Position numbers and translations under genes: made by a program. The notes beneath the pieces are model-generated. The model was not told the DNA's origin. It worked only from the letters and a program-made list of their open reading frames with translations, and did not search any database. A stretch of 48,709 nucleotides of DNA from an uncultured Pseudomonadota bacterium. Its GTDB lineage: Bacteria; Desulfobacterota; Syntrophorhabdia; Syntrophorhabdales; Syntrophorhabdaceae. The stretch covers positions 1 through 48,709 of the forward strand of contig CALMFJ010000073.1 in the NCBI GenBank assembly GCA_937862865.1, read 5' to 3'. Every line of letters starts with the position of its first letter. Within the stretch, counting starts at the first letter, position 1. Below are positions 41,520-48,709 of this stretch, piece after piece.

Positions 41520-41712
41520 GCCGGGCAGGCTTTGCGTTACCTGTTCGGGCAATAGTTGGCGAATGCGTTTCAGCAGCCGTCGACAGCAGGTTCATCGGGC
41601 GCCGTCTCCGGCTTGTGTTGCGTACTCAGCATCACGCTCGAGAACGATGTGCCCGGTACACGGGGCGCACTTTTTGGCAGCTTCGATAACAGACCATGAA
41701 AGGACGTGCCGG

Positions 41713-42732
41713 GTGAAGACGAACGGCCCGAAACGTGATTACACGGTAGACATGTTCAAGCCGGGCGACGCTGCCGGGGTGACGCAGCTGTTCAGGGATG
41801 TCTACGGGGACGGGTATCCGGTCAAGATGGTCTACGATGCGGAGCAGCTCGTGTCCGCTTTCAAGAACGGCGATTACATCCCTGTCGTGGCCCGGACGCC
41901 GGAGGGCAGGATCGTGGGATACACATCACTCTACCGTTCGGCGCCGCACGGAGGGCTTTACGAGGTTGGCCTGTCGCTCGTTCTGCAGGAGTACCGAAGA
42001 ACACCGATTGCCGGCCTGATGTTCCGGCGCTGCGCAAAGATAGCGCCGACGGTCCCCGGCCTGGATGCGCTCTTTTGCGAAGCGGTCTGCAACCATACGT
42101 TCACGCAAAGGGCGGCGGTCACGTTCAAGCATATTGAAACAGCGATCGAGATCGACCTGATGCCTGCCGGGGCGTATGAAGCGGAGCAGGCCGCCTCCGG
42201 TCGGGTATCCGTCCTCAATATGTTCAGGACCTTTGTCCGGAAACCGCACGTCGTCCATGTCCCGGGCGTGTACGAGGACTATTGCCGCTATGTGCTTGCC
42301 GGTTTTGACGACAGCCGCACGGTGAGCGTGTCGGCAGACCACCTCCCGTCCGGTGTACAGACAGGACTGTCCAGCCGGGTGTTTGACTTCGCCCAACTGG
42401 CGCGGGTGACCGTTTCCGGGGCCGGCGCAGACTTCGAGGAGGTGTTCGATGCGGAGGAAAAGCGCATGCGTGCCGCGCAGTGCACACTCATCCAGGTGTG
42501 GCTTAAGCTGTCGTGGCCGTGGATAGGTGTGGTCGCGGACATTCTCAGGGCCAGGGGATTTTTTGTCGGCGGCATCCTGCCCCGCTGGTTCGGGGAGGAC
42601 GGTTTTCTTATGCAGAAGGCGTTGGTGCGGCCGAACTGGGAAGGGATCGATCTGTATACGGACCGGGCCGCAAGGCTCCTTGACTTCATAAAGAATGACT
42701 GGGAAAAAACACAGGCGGCGGATCGTCCCTGA
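41713..42732 (+). CDS. GNAT-like acetyltransferase
   Basis: 339 residues. The N-terminal half has the GNAT pattern: YTVDMFKPGDAAGVTQLFRD, IVGYTSLYRS, YEVGLSLVLQEYRRTPIAGL (the acetyl-CoA loop region) and FTQRAAVTFKH. The second half (from about 190) resembles a degenerate second GNAT-like domain and ends VKTN-independent with the helix LLDFIKNDWEKTQ. GTG 41713 with AAAGGACG upstream is preferred; the frame is open to an ATG at 41563 but the extra residues are not protein-like. Its place after a B12 radical SAM gene suggests a joint modification pathway, which is inference. Confidence 0.68.
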   Translation: MKTNGPKRDYTVDMFKPGDAAGVTQLFRDVYGDGYPVKMVYDAEQLVSAFKNGDYIPVVARTPEGRIVGYTSLYRSAPHGGLYEVGLSLVLQEYRRTPIAGLMFRRCAKIAPTVPGLDALFCEAVCNHTFTQRAAVTFKHIETAIEIDLMPAGAYEAEQAASGRVSVLNMFRTFVRKPHVVHVPGVYEDYCRYVLAGFDDSRTVSVSADHLPSGVQTGLSSRVFDFAQLARVTVSGAGADFEEVFDAEEKRMRAAQCTLIQVWLKLSWPWIGVVADILRARGFFVGGILPRWFGEDGFLMQKALVRPNWEGIDLYTDRAARLLDFIKNDWEKTQAADRP

Positions 42733-42774
42733 GCCGAAAGGCCTTCGTCGGCTTCCGGCATTGCGCAGGACCTG

Positions 42775-45123
42775 CTATTTCGCCCTGTCCCTCATTGCGG
42801 CATGGAGCCGCTCGGCCGTTACCGGCAGTTCGTTGATCCTGACGCCCGTCGCGTCGTAGATCGCGTTGAGGATGGCGGGTATGGTGGGCATGATCGCGCC
42901 TTCCCCGACCTCCTTCGCCCCGAAGGGCCCGTTCGGCTCATCGCTCTCAATTATAATGGTCTTCACGTTCGGCATGTCGAGCATGGTGGGGATGCGGTAC
43001 TCTCCGAGTGACGCATTGGCCACCCGGCCGTCTTTGTCGAATTTGACCTCTTCGAAAAGGGCCTCGCCTAAGCCCATGGAGAGCGAGCCCTGCATCTGCC
43101 CCTCGACGTTCGTCCTGTTGATCGCAAAGCCGCAGTCATGGGCGTCCGTCATGGAGTCGACGGTGATCTTTCCCGTCTCCCTATCGACTGTGACCTCGAC
43201 GACCTGCGCGGAACAACCGTAGGCCGGGGAGGTGCCGACCGCGGCACCTTTGTATTTCCCGCCCAGTTCGCCGGGTTTGTACGCCCCGTTCCCGACTATG
43301 ACACCGTGCCGCAAAAATGCGAGACGGGCCGCTTCCTTGAATGTCAGCTCTGCAGGCAGCGACGGCTTTTCCCAGCCGCGATGCTCCTTTGCGTAGGCGG
43401 ACCGCACTGCGGAGAAATCAGGCGCACCTTTCTTGAAGACCACAACTCCGTTCTCTATGTCCATATCCTCCCGGGGCACTTTGAGCTCGTCGGAGAGCGC
43501 TTCCAGCACCTGCCGCTTGACGTCCTCTGCCGCGGCCTTGACGGCATGGCCGGACATAAGGGTCTGCCGCGACGAGTATGCGCCGAGATCGACCCCGAAA
43601 TCCGTGTCGCCGGAGTGCACCTTCACATCGTCGAATGAAACGCCCAGGGCTTCAGCGGCTATTTGGGAAAGGATCGTGTCGGATCCCTGACCGATCTCCG
43701 CCGCCGCCGTGTAAAGGCTCGCCGTTCCTCCGTCTTCCGAGAGCCGGATGGTTGCGGTCGAATGAAACGTTTCCGAACGGTAGATCGGGTACCCGGCGCC
43801 GGATACGAAGAACCCGCAGGCGACCCCGATCCCCTTGCCTCCGGGGAGTTTCCCTTTCTTCCCGTTCCAGCCGGAGCCGTCGCGCACCGCTTCGAGGCAC
43901 TCCTTCATTCCGAGGCTCGACATGTTGAAGTCGTTGCAGGTCACGTCGCCCGTTTTCATGATGTTCTTGAGCCGGAAGTCGACGGGGTCCATGCCGAGCT
44001 CCCCGGCGATGATATCGAGCTGCTGCTCCCAGGCCGCCCGGGCGGCGACCCCTCCGTGCCCCCTCTGGGCGCCGCATGTGGGCTTGTTCGTGTAGATGCG
44101 GTACCCGTCGTACTTCATGTGGGCGAGCTTGTATGGTGCCCCGAGAAGGGAGCCCGCATAATATATCGTCGCGATGCCGAAGCTCGAATAGGCCCCTCCG
44201 TCGAGGTAGCACGTATTTTTCAGGGCGACGATCGTCCCGTCTTTTTTCACCCCGGTCGTCAATTCATGGAAGAACTGGTGGCGCGCCCGGGAATGGAGGA
44301 AGACCTGCTCGCGGGAGAAGACCATTTTCACCGGCCTGCCCGTGCGCATGGACATAAGCGATGACGCGAGCTCGATTGTGTTGACCGCCGCTTTCGGGCC
44401 GAAGCCGCCGCCGACGTACGGTTTGATGACCCGCACCTTCCCGATGGGTATGCCGAGCACCATGGAGAGGCTGCGCTGGACATAGTGGACCGACTGGGTC
44501 GACGAACGCAGCGTCAGGTTCCCGTTAAGGTCGAAGTGGGCAAGGCACGCCTGGGGCTCGAGAAAACCGCCGTCCTGCCTCTTGTTGACGAAACGGTCCG
44601 TCCGCACGATGTCGCATTCGTTGATCGCCTCGTCAAAATTGCCGAACTCCTGGTGGACCTCGGCGCTGATGTTGCCCGGATAGTCTTCGTGTATGGCGAT
44701 CGCCCCGTCGCGCATCGCCGACTCGATGTCGAGGTACGCGGGAAGGGGCTCGTAGTCGACCTTGATAAGCGATATCGCCTCTATCGCCGTCTCGAGGTCC
44801 TCCGCGGCAACCGCGGCGATCTCGTCCCCGACATACCGCGCCCTGCCGATGCAGAACATCGTCTCGTCATAGCGTGCCGGGCTCACCCCGTATTTTATCG
44901 GGGGAGCTTCTTTTGCCGTCACCACATCCCTAACACCGGGGAGCTTCCTTGCGCGCGAGGCGTCGATATTCACTATTCTGGCATGTGCCAGGGGACTCTG
45001 GAGGACGGCCCCATAGAGCATGTTGGGCAGGGAAAGGTCTGCCGCATAACGGGCCTCGCCCGTCGCCTTGGCCGCGGCATCAACCCGGGGGATCCGTGTA
45101 TTGATAACGTTATACGTCTTCAT
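42775..45123 (-). CDS. Molybdenum hydroxylase large (molybdopterin-binding) subunit
   Basis: 782 residues of the xanthine dehydrogenase/aldehyde oxidase family. The substrate is hydroxylated at the Mo centre with oxygen from water. Seen: RVDAAAKATGEARYAADLSL, PYVGGGFGPKA (Mo-cofactor loop, P in place of the common G), CGAQRGHGG and WEQQLDIIAGELGMDPVDFR, the late GQGSDTILSQIAAEALGV and GPFGAKEVGEGA with the catalytic Glu. CoxL-type S-Se-Cu motifs are absent, so it is not a CO dehydrogenase. It forms a three-gene unit with the small Fe-S and FAD subunits upstream. The substrate is unknown; N-heterocycles or aromatic aldehydes/acyl-CoAs are possible. Confidence 0.9.
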   Translation of the reverse strand: MKTYNVINTRIPRVDAAAKATGEARYAADLSLPNMLYGAVLQSPLAHARIVNIDASRARKLPGVRDVVTAKEAPPIKYGVSPARYDETMFCIGRARYVGDEIAAVAAEDLETAIEAISLIKVDYEPLPAYLDIESAMRDGAIAIHEDYPGNISAEVHQEFGNFDEAINECDIVRTDRFVNKRQDGGFLEPQACLAHFDLNGNLTLRSSTQSVHYVQRSLSMVLGIPIGKVRVIKPYVGGGFGPKAAVNTIELASSLMSMRTGRPVKMVFSREQVFLHSRARHQFFHELTTGVKKDGTIVALKNTCYLDGGAYSSFGIATIYYAGSLLGAPYKLAHMKYDGYRIYTNKPTCGAQRGHGGVAARAAWEQQLDIIAGELGMDPVDFRLKNIMKTGDVTCNDFNMSSLGMKECLEAVRDGSGWNGKKGKLPGGKGIGVACGFFVSGAGYPIYRSETFHSTATIRLSEDGGTASLYTAAAEIGQGSDTILSQIAAEALGVSFDDVKVHSGDTDFGVDLGAYSSRQTLMSGHAVKAAAEDVKRQVLEALSDELKVPREDMDIENGVVVFKKGAPDFSAVRSAYAKEHRGWEKPSLPAELTFKEAARLAFLRHGVIVGNGAYKPGELGGKYKGAAVGTSPAYGCSAQVVEVTVDRETGKITVDSMTDAHDCGFAINRTNVEGQMQGSLSMGLGEALFEEVKFDKDGRVANASLGEYRIPTMLDMPNVKTIIIESDEPNGPFGAKEVGEGAIMPTIPAILNAIYDATGVRINELPVTAERLHAAMRDRAK

Positions 45124-45136
45124 GGTCGCCTCCCCT

Positions 45137-45610
45137 TTATCCCTTCTTCATGGCCTTCGCGGCCTGCTCAACTGCCTCGACGATCTTCTGGTAACCCGTG
45201 CACCGGCAGAGATTGCCGGACAGCGCCTGCCGTATCTCGCGCTCCGTCGGTTCGGGGTTGCCATCGAGAAGGCTCTTTGCGGAAAGCACCATGCCGGGGG
45301 TGCAGAAACCGCACTGGATGGCCCCGAGCTCCACGAAAGCCTTCTGGATGGGATGCAGCCCCTGCGCCCCGGCGACGCCTTCGATGGTCGTCAACTCGCT
45401 GCCCGCCGCCTGCACGGCGAGGATGAGGCAGGAATTGACAGGTTTGCCGTCCATGATGACCGTGCATGCTCCGCAATCGCCCACGCCGCAGCCTTCTTTT
45501 GTACCGAGAAGGCCGAGGTCGTCACGCAAGGTCTGTGTCAGCGTCCTGTTCGGCGCAACTGCCAGTTCGTATTCCTTTCCATTCACGTTCAGGGTTATCA
45601 GCCTTTTCAT
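45137..45610 (-). CDS. Molybdenum hydroxylase 2Fe-2S subunit
   Basis: 157 residues with the two 2Fe-2S sites typical of CoxS/XdhC-type small subunits: EGCGVGDCGACTVIMDGK plus NSCL, then QCGFCTPGMVLSAKSLLDGN and NLCRCTGYQKIVEAV. It carries electrons from the Mo centre to FAD. It overlaps the FAD-subunit gene by 4 bp and is 13 bp from the large-subunit gene. Confidence 0.95.
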   Translation of the reverse strand: MKRLITLNVNGKEYELAVAPNRTLTQTLRDDLGLLGTKEGCGVGDCGACTVIMDGKPVNSCLILAVQAAGSELTTIEGVAGAQGLHPIQKAFVELGAIQCGFCTPGMVLSAKSLLDGNPEPTEREIRQALSGNLCRCTGYQKIVEAVEQAAKAMKKG

Positions 45611-46506
45611 AAGGCACCTCCCGCTTCGCGCCCGCGCGCTTCTTCAAATGCCCTGCGGAGCGTTCTCTTCGTCAATACCCCCACCATCTCCCGGCGGTAT
45701 GCGGCCCCGCCGCGGATATCGTCGATGGGGGATGCGTCAGCCATGGCCCGCTGTGCCGCCCCGGCGAAAAGCTCGTCCGACGGGCGCTGGCCTAGGAGGA
45801 AGCTCTCCGCGGAAACCGCATGGACGGCCTTCGGCGCGACCGAGCTCAGGACAATGCGGACATCCTTTATCGACCCGCCGGGCTTATCGAGGGTGATCCT
45901 CGAGGCGACGGCCACGATGGCTATCTCGAGGGCCGCCCTGTGCCCGAGCTTTACGTAATCGGCGCCCGTAAAAGCGGGTACGCCGGGTATGACGATCTTT
46001 GTCAGGACCTCGTCCTCGTTCATTACCGTGCTCCCGGGGCCCTTAAAAAACCCATCGAGCGGGACCGTCCTTTTCTTGCCTCTGCCTTTGAGTTCAACCT
46101 TCGCCTCGAGCACCATGAGGGCCGGCGGCAGGTCGGCGGCCGGCCGGGCGGTGACGATGTTGCCCCCTATGGTCGCGCGGTTCCTGATGAGCGGAGAGCC
46201 GAGCGATGCCGCCGCCCTGGCGAGGACGGGCGCCGCTGAGGCTATAACGCCGGAGGAGACGAGCTCCGATACGGTCGCATGGGACCCTATCTCGACGGCG
46301 GTCTTTTTCATTCCCACCGCTCTGAGCGGACCTATCCGCCTGAGGCTCACAAGGCAGCGGGGAGCGAGGACGCCCTTTTTCATGTTCACAATGAGATCAG
46401 TGCCCCCGGCGATGACCTTCGCGGTGCCTTTGAGTTCCGAAAGTATCCGGAGGGCCTCCTGCAGGCTCTTTGGTTCCTCGTAATCAAATTTCGGCAGCAG
46501 CAGCAT
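45607..46506 (-). CDS. Molybdenum hydroxylase FAD subunit
   Basis: 299 residues of the CoxM/XdhB type. FAD loops: AGGTDLIVNMKKG and TIGGNIVTARPAADLPPALM. No Cys is present, so the 4Fe-4S insertion that marks the beta subunit of 4-hydroxybenzoyl-CoA reductase is missing; that enzyme is therefore unlikely. It is first in the unit, with AAGGAGG 6 bp before ATG 46506. A hairpin at 46533 separates it from small genes upstream. Confidence 0.92.
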   Translation of the reverse strand: MLLLPKFDYEEPKSLQEALRILSELKGTAKVIAGGTDLIVNMKKGVLAPRCLVSLRRIGPLRAVGMKKTAVEIGSHATVSELVSSGVIASAAPVLARAAASLGSPLIRNRATIGGNIVTARPAADLPPALMVLEAKVELKGRGKKRTVPLDGFFKGPGSTVMNEDEVLTKIVIPGVPAFTGADYVKLGHRAALEIAIVAVASRITLDKPGGSIKDVRIVLSSVAPKAVHAVSAESFLLGQRPSDELFAGAAQRAMADASPIDDIRGGAAYRREMVGVLTKRTLRRAFEEARGREAGGAL

Positions 46507-46532
46507 TACAACCTCCTTGTAGTCCTGAAAAC

Positions 46533-46565
46533 AGGCGCCTCGTTGCCGACGAGGCGCCTTTCTTT
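46533..46565 (-). terminator. Hairpin between small genes and the molybdenum hydroxylase operon
   Basis: Perfect 11-bp stem AGGCGCCTCGT / ACGAGGCGCCT with a TGCCG loop. On the minus strand it follows the 62-residue ORF and is trailed by TGTTTTC; on the plus strand TTCTTTA follows. It may end the small-gene transcript or act as a leader structure for the operon. Confidence 0.62.
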
Positions 46566-46568
46566 ATC

Positions 46569-46757
46569 TCATTGATTGTGCTCAAGTTCGTACAGGTCGC
46601 ATATGTTGAGCTCAAGCATCCTGACGCTCGCAAGGACCCTCTTGGTGTTGCGCCTTACCGCCTCGACCCCGCCGGCCGCGTCGAGAAGCTCCCGGGCCGT
46701 CTGCCCGAGGGCCCCGATCTTTGCATCCGTCTCTCTTATATCGCTGTGTGTGCTCAT
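46569..46757 (-). CDS. Small helical protein, unknown
   Basis: 62 residues starting MSTHSDIRETDAKIGALGQT and mostly helical (RRNTKRVLASVRMLELNICD). One Cys. The frame is open farther upstream but the residues before this ATG are not protein-like. The ribosome site is weak (GAGCGGAACGGC). It lies 11 bp after the stop of another small ORF and is followed by a hairpin. No family recognised. Confidence 0.55.
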   Translation of the reverse strand: MSTHSDIRETDAKIGALGQTARELLDAAGGVEAVRRNTKRVLASVRMLELNICDLYELEHNQ

Positions 46758-46768
46758 TGCCGTTCCGC

Positions 46769-46912
46769 TCAGTGCCCCTTCCTGAGGTCCTTGAAACGTT
46801 TTGCCTTGACCTCGAAGATCACGGTCCTTCCCGACAACCTGTTCAGTGCGGCGCTCGTGCATCCGGGCAATGCGAGCGTGAAAAGGACCGATGACAATTG
46901 CTGGTCTCGCAT
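46769..46912 (-). CDS. Very small possible lipoprotein or residue of a longer gene
   Basis: A 47-codon frame, MRDQQLSSVLFTLALPGCTS followed by a basic C-terminus (IFEVKAKRFKDLRKGH). LALPGC would fit a lipobox, and AAAGGG sits just before the ATG. The basic tail looks coding, but the frame is short and also open upstream for a few codons, so it may instead be the remnant of a longer protein. The next small gene starts 11 bp after its stop. Low certainty. Confidence 0.35.
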   Translation of the reverse strand: MRDQQLSSVLFTLALPGCTSAALNRLSGRTVIFEVKAKRFKDLRKGH

Positions 46913-47006
46913 ACCCTTTCGCGAGATCAAAGAATTGCTTGGAAAAGATTTCGCGTTTTACGCAGAGGGCAAGCCCGGCCCTCCGGGTGCACAAACCCCT
47001 CCCGAA

Positions 47007-47038
47007 CCGTCATCCCGCGCTTGACCCGGGACCCAGGG
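47007..47038. repeat. REP-like palindromic intergenic element
   Basis: CCGTCATCCCGCGC followed by TTGACCCGGGACCCAGG. The core TCCCGCG...CCGGGA is an imperfect palindrome of the dispersed type common in proteobacterial intergenic DNA (CGTCATCCCGG...GATCCAGG form). Only one copy is in this window, so the family call rests on resemblance. Confidence 0.45.
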
Positions 47039-47079
47039 TTTTCTGTTTGTCTGTCCCAATATTGATGATGCGGGGCCTT

Positions 47080-47412
47080 TTACTTGTTCACCTGGCCCTG
47101 ACCGGCCGTGGTCCCGACATCTTGTTTCAGCTTGAGCTGGTTGCTTTGTTTTTGCTGCAGCTTGAGCTGGTTGCTCTCCTTGTATTGTTTCGAGCCCCTC
47201 ACTTTTTCCTGGTCCGTTTGACTTTTAAACTTGCCCTGCTTGCTGTAGGCAGGCGGGCTCCCGGGGCCGTCGGCGGCAAGGGCGTCGACCACGGGGACGC
47301 CCAGCGATACGCCCAGAGAGGCCGCCATGGTGGCAACAGCCAGGTATTTCGTGATGGAACGACGACCTCCGCTTTTTTCATCCGATGACTGTTTCTGCAA
47401 TTCCGGCTTCAT
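47080..47412 (-). CDS. Small exported protein with Tat-like signal and QLKL repeats
   Basis: 110 residues. GGRRSITKYL followed by a hydrophobic stretch ending DALA-A resembles a twin-arginine signal (RR-x-x-x-K), although it lacks the usual aromatic residue after RR. The mature part is short, very polar and Lys/Gln-rich with a repeat NQLKLQQKQ / NQLKLKQD. No Cys. A GGAGGAG site favours ATG 47412 over the ATG six bases earlier. It is 19 bp downstream of the YkgJ-type gene. Function unknown. Like the protein at 15915 it is a low-complexity exported protein. Confidence 0.68.
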   Translation of the reverse strand: MKPELQKQSSDEKSGGRRSITKYLAVATMAASLGVSLGVPVVDALAADGPGSPPAYSKQGKFKSQTDQEKVRGSKQYKESNQLKLQQKQSNQLKLKQDVGTTAGQGQVNK

Positions 47413-47431
47413 GATCATCTCCTCCGTAAGG

Positions 47432-48124
47432 TTATTCCGCCCACGTTTGGACGGCTTTGATGTGCATCCTCATTCTCTCTTCCAGGCTTTCGGGAATGGT
47501 TGCGCCCGACCGGGTGGAATAGTCGGCAAGCGCCCGGTCCATGTCGATCCACGACAGGTCATGGCCACCCTCAGGCCTTTCGGCAACGGCACGCACCGTG
47601 TCGAGAACGGTTTCATACCGGGAAGGCTCAAGCTCCTGCTCCTTGATCACCTCGAGCAGGCTCCACAGAAGGTTCAAATAAAGGTCGGCGGCGCGCAGGA
47701 AGTCGGCGGCGCCCTGCTCCTCCAGGTAGCCTTCGACCGTACCCCTCTCGTGAAAAGTCCCCCGGCACCCTTCTTCGCATTCCATGAGCGAAAAGTTCTC
47801 GACGCCCAAAAAATCGACGTGACGCCCGAGCGGGTACAGACGGCAGACCAGCGGCCGGTCTGCATGGACCCCGCAGCCTTCGGCACCGAGAAAGACACAC
47901 GCCCCATCCTCTTTCGACCGCAGTACGGTCCCTCCGTTCGTCGTGAACCGGTCGATGAACCCGGTCGTCGAAACGCCTTGATTTTTGGACAAACGAGCTA
48001 TCTCGTAAGGATTGAGATGTATGGTCTTAAAACGGCAGCACACCAGGCAGCGCCCGCACGAATACCCGAACACCGACTGGCGATTCAACCCGGACCTGCG
48101 CAGAGAAATTTCCATAGAAACCAT
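47432..48124 (-). CDS. YkgJ-family cysteine-cluster protein
   Basis: 230 residues. The YkgJ (UPF0153) cysteine pattern is clear: GYSCGRCLVCCRFKTIHLNP, then DGACVFLGAEGCGVHADRPL and VCRLYPLGRH, with a later Cys pair in MECEEGC. The family is thought to bind zinc or an iron-sulfur cluster; its chemistry is unknown. The C-terminal 100 residues are helical and not conserved in my memory of the family. ATG 48124 has GAGGT just upstream. It forms a two-gene unit with the small exported protein that follows. Confidence 0.85.
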   Translation of the reverse strand: MVSMEISLRRSGLNRQSVFGYSCGRCLVCCRFKTIHLNPYEIARLSKNQGVSTTGFIDRFTTNGGTVLRSKEDGACVFLGAEGCGVHADRPLVCRLYPLGRHVDFLGVENFSLMECEEGCRGTFHERGTVEGYLEEQGAADFLRAADLYLNLLWSLLEVIKEQELEPSRYETVLDTVRAVAERPEGGHDLSWIDMDRALADYSTRSGATIPESLEERMRMHIKAVQTWAE

Positions 48125-48254
48125 TTACCTCATGCGTTAACAAAATTTATACAGGGCCGAACGTAACGTGTCAAGCGGGTAAACGGGCCAGCCGGGATGC
48201 TGTTCGTCCTTCATCTCGATATCGGGGCGATTCCGGGGAAGAGTTCTAACACAA

Positions 48255-48304
48255 TGCGAGAGAGGGGACTTGAACCCCTATGGTGTAACCCGCTGGATCC
48301 TAAG
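48255..48304 (-). pseudogene. 3' fragment of tRNA-Leu(UAG): integration attachment site (att)
   Basis: Read on the minus strand, CTTAGGATCCAGCGGG forms the 3' half of the anticodon loop (anticodon UAG) and stem, followed by a class II variable arm (GGG-TTACA-CC), a T arm (AGGGGTTCAAGTCCCCT) and the acceptor end TCTCGCA. The 5' half is absent; DNA at 48305 onward does not match one. A 3' half that begins in the anticodon loop is what a tyrosine-recombinase integration into a tRNA gene leaves behind. Since the missing half lies to the right, the element is to the right and the chromosome to the left. Confidence 0.8.
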
Positions 48305-48709
48305 GGCATAAATCGGCAAATGTCGCATTGTCTGTTGCAAGCTGTAATCATTCACAAATCAGGTACTATCAAGGGCTTTCCGGTTTTCCTTGTGTCGGCA
48401 AGAGTCGGTAAGAATCGGCCACAACCCGATAGTCTCGGTTATAAAACGGACATAAGAAGGCAAGAGAAAGGATTCTTTTTCCCAGGCATCCCCACTACAC
48501 CCCTGAAATTCAGTCTGTGCGGATTACTCCTCATCTATATTATAAGAAACTATGCCGGCTTCCTTCTTGAAACAAACGTGGCGAGGGTCTTTGATTTCAT
48601 ACTGACTTCCGCATTTTAATGAATTATATCAACTCTCTTGCCCGTAAGTATGCTATAGATATACTGTCAATTATTTCGATGTGGCGGTGTTGTTCATTGC
48701 TGGAGGGGG
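48305..48709. other. Start of a probable integrated element; arm-type repeats, no gene seen
   Basis: No convincing gene is present in these 405 bp. Ten-base repeats GTCGGCAAGA, GTCGGTAAGA and ATCGGCCACA stand directly side by side at 48394-48423, and a further copy AATCGGCAAA is at 48311-48320 next to the att core. This is the look of integrase arm-binding sites. ACAATGCGA (48251) and TCGCATTGT (48323) form a 9-bp inverted repeat around the tRNA fragment. A possible sigma-70 promoter, TTGCCC-N16-TATACT, faces right at 48638-48665. An integrase gene may lie beyond the edge. Confidence 0.5.

Noticed and set aside
41563-41712. Upstream extension of the GNAT-like gene
   Set aside because: The 50 added residues are rich in Arg/Ser/Cys with no pattern, while GTG 41713 has a good ribosome site.
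42775-45123. Aerobic-type CO dehydrogenase large subunit
   Set aside because: The CoxL active-site cysteine motif is absent; only the general family features match.
42775-46506. 4-hydroxybenzoyl-CoA reductase (hcrABC)
   Set aside because: The FAD subunit lacks the cysteines for the extra 4Fe-4S cluster that defines that enzyme.
46470-47024. 184-codon plus-strand frame across the small-gene region
   Set aside because: It covers the perfect hairpin at 46533 and the REP-like element and has no ribosome site; the minus-strand small ORFs fit better.
48197-48619. 140-codon open frame on the plus strand
   Set aside because: It runs across the tRNA-Leu fragment and the arm-type repeats, has no ribosome site and its residues do not look like a protein.

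Overview
The window is GC-rich, densely packed DNA that looks like the chromosome of an anaerobic, probably syntrophic member of the Desulfobacterota (Syntrophorhabdus/Syntrophobacterales-like). This is inferred from the mix of two sigma-54 two-component systems, a TRAP transporter, duplicated acyl-CoA synthetase/acyl-CoA dehydrogenase genes, and a long Etf plus heterodisulfide-reductase (Hdr) operon. I could not check it against a database. No rRNA, intact tRNA or CRISPR array was seen.

Layout. 1-1605 (-): end of a type VI secretion locus (tssJ, tssK; tssK runs off the left edge). 1851-4733 (+): sensor kinase and sigma-54 response regulator. 4958-15669 (+): catabolic region with a TRAP transporter (dctPQM), acyl-CoA synthetase 1, acyl-CoA dehydrogenase 1, acyl-CoA synthetase 2, a small membrane protein plus Na+/solute symporter, and acyl-CoA dehydrogenase 2. 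15915-18245 (+): small repetitive secreted protein and a B12-binding radical SAM enzyme. 18276-21530 (-): a second, paralogous kinase/sigma-54 regulator pair. 21741-31839 (+): ten tightly overlapping electron-transfer genes (hdrC/hdrB-like fusion, etfB, etfA, three hdrA-like genes, mvhD, an FdhB/FrhB-like Fe-S protein, hdrC, hdrB). 31925-33253 (+): glycerate 2-kinase. 33405-37217 (-): cNMP/CBS/DUF294 protein, PhoU-like protein and an exported unknown. 37371-42732 (+): RsbRD/PAS sensor, thaumatin-like exported protein, a second B12 radical SAM enzyme and a GNAT-like protein. 42775-46506 (-): three-subunit molybdenum hydroxylase. 46569-48124 (-): small genes and a YkgJ-type cysteine-cluster protein. 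48255-48304: 3' fragment of tRNA-Leu, probably an attachment scar, with an integrated element starting to its right.

How it fits together. Three good sigma-54 (-24/-12) promoters lie before dctP, acyl-CoA synthetase 2 and the Hdr/Etf operon, and two sigma-54 activators are encoded in the same region. A reasonable reading is that a carboxylic acid is imported (TRAP or Na+ symporter), activated to a CoA thioester and oxidised by the acyl-CoA dehydrogenases. Their electrons would pass to EtfAB and then to a large soluble Hdr-type flavin/Fe-S assembly. The substrate and the final electron acceptor cannot be read from the sequence.

The most unusual items are: (1) a family of inverted arrays of contiguous 7-bp repeats at the 3' ends of three operons, two of which supply the stop codon of the upstream gene; (2) the Etf-Hdr operon with a split, Qmo-like arrangement; (3) two B12 radical SAM genes near small or secreted proteins, with unusual cysteine spacing; (4) the tRNA-Leu attachment scar with 10-bp arm-like repeats.
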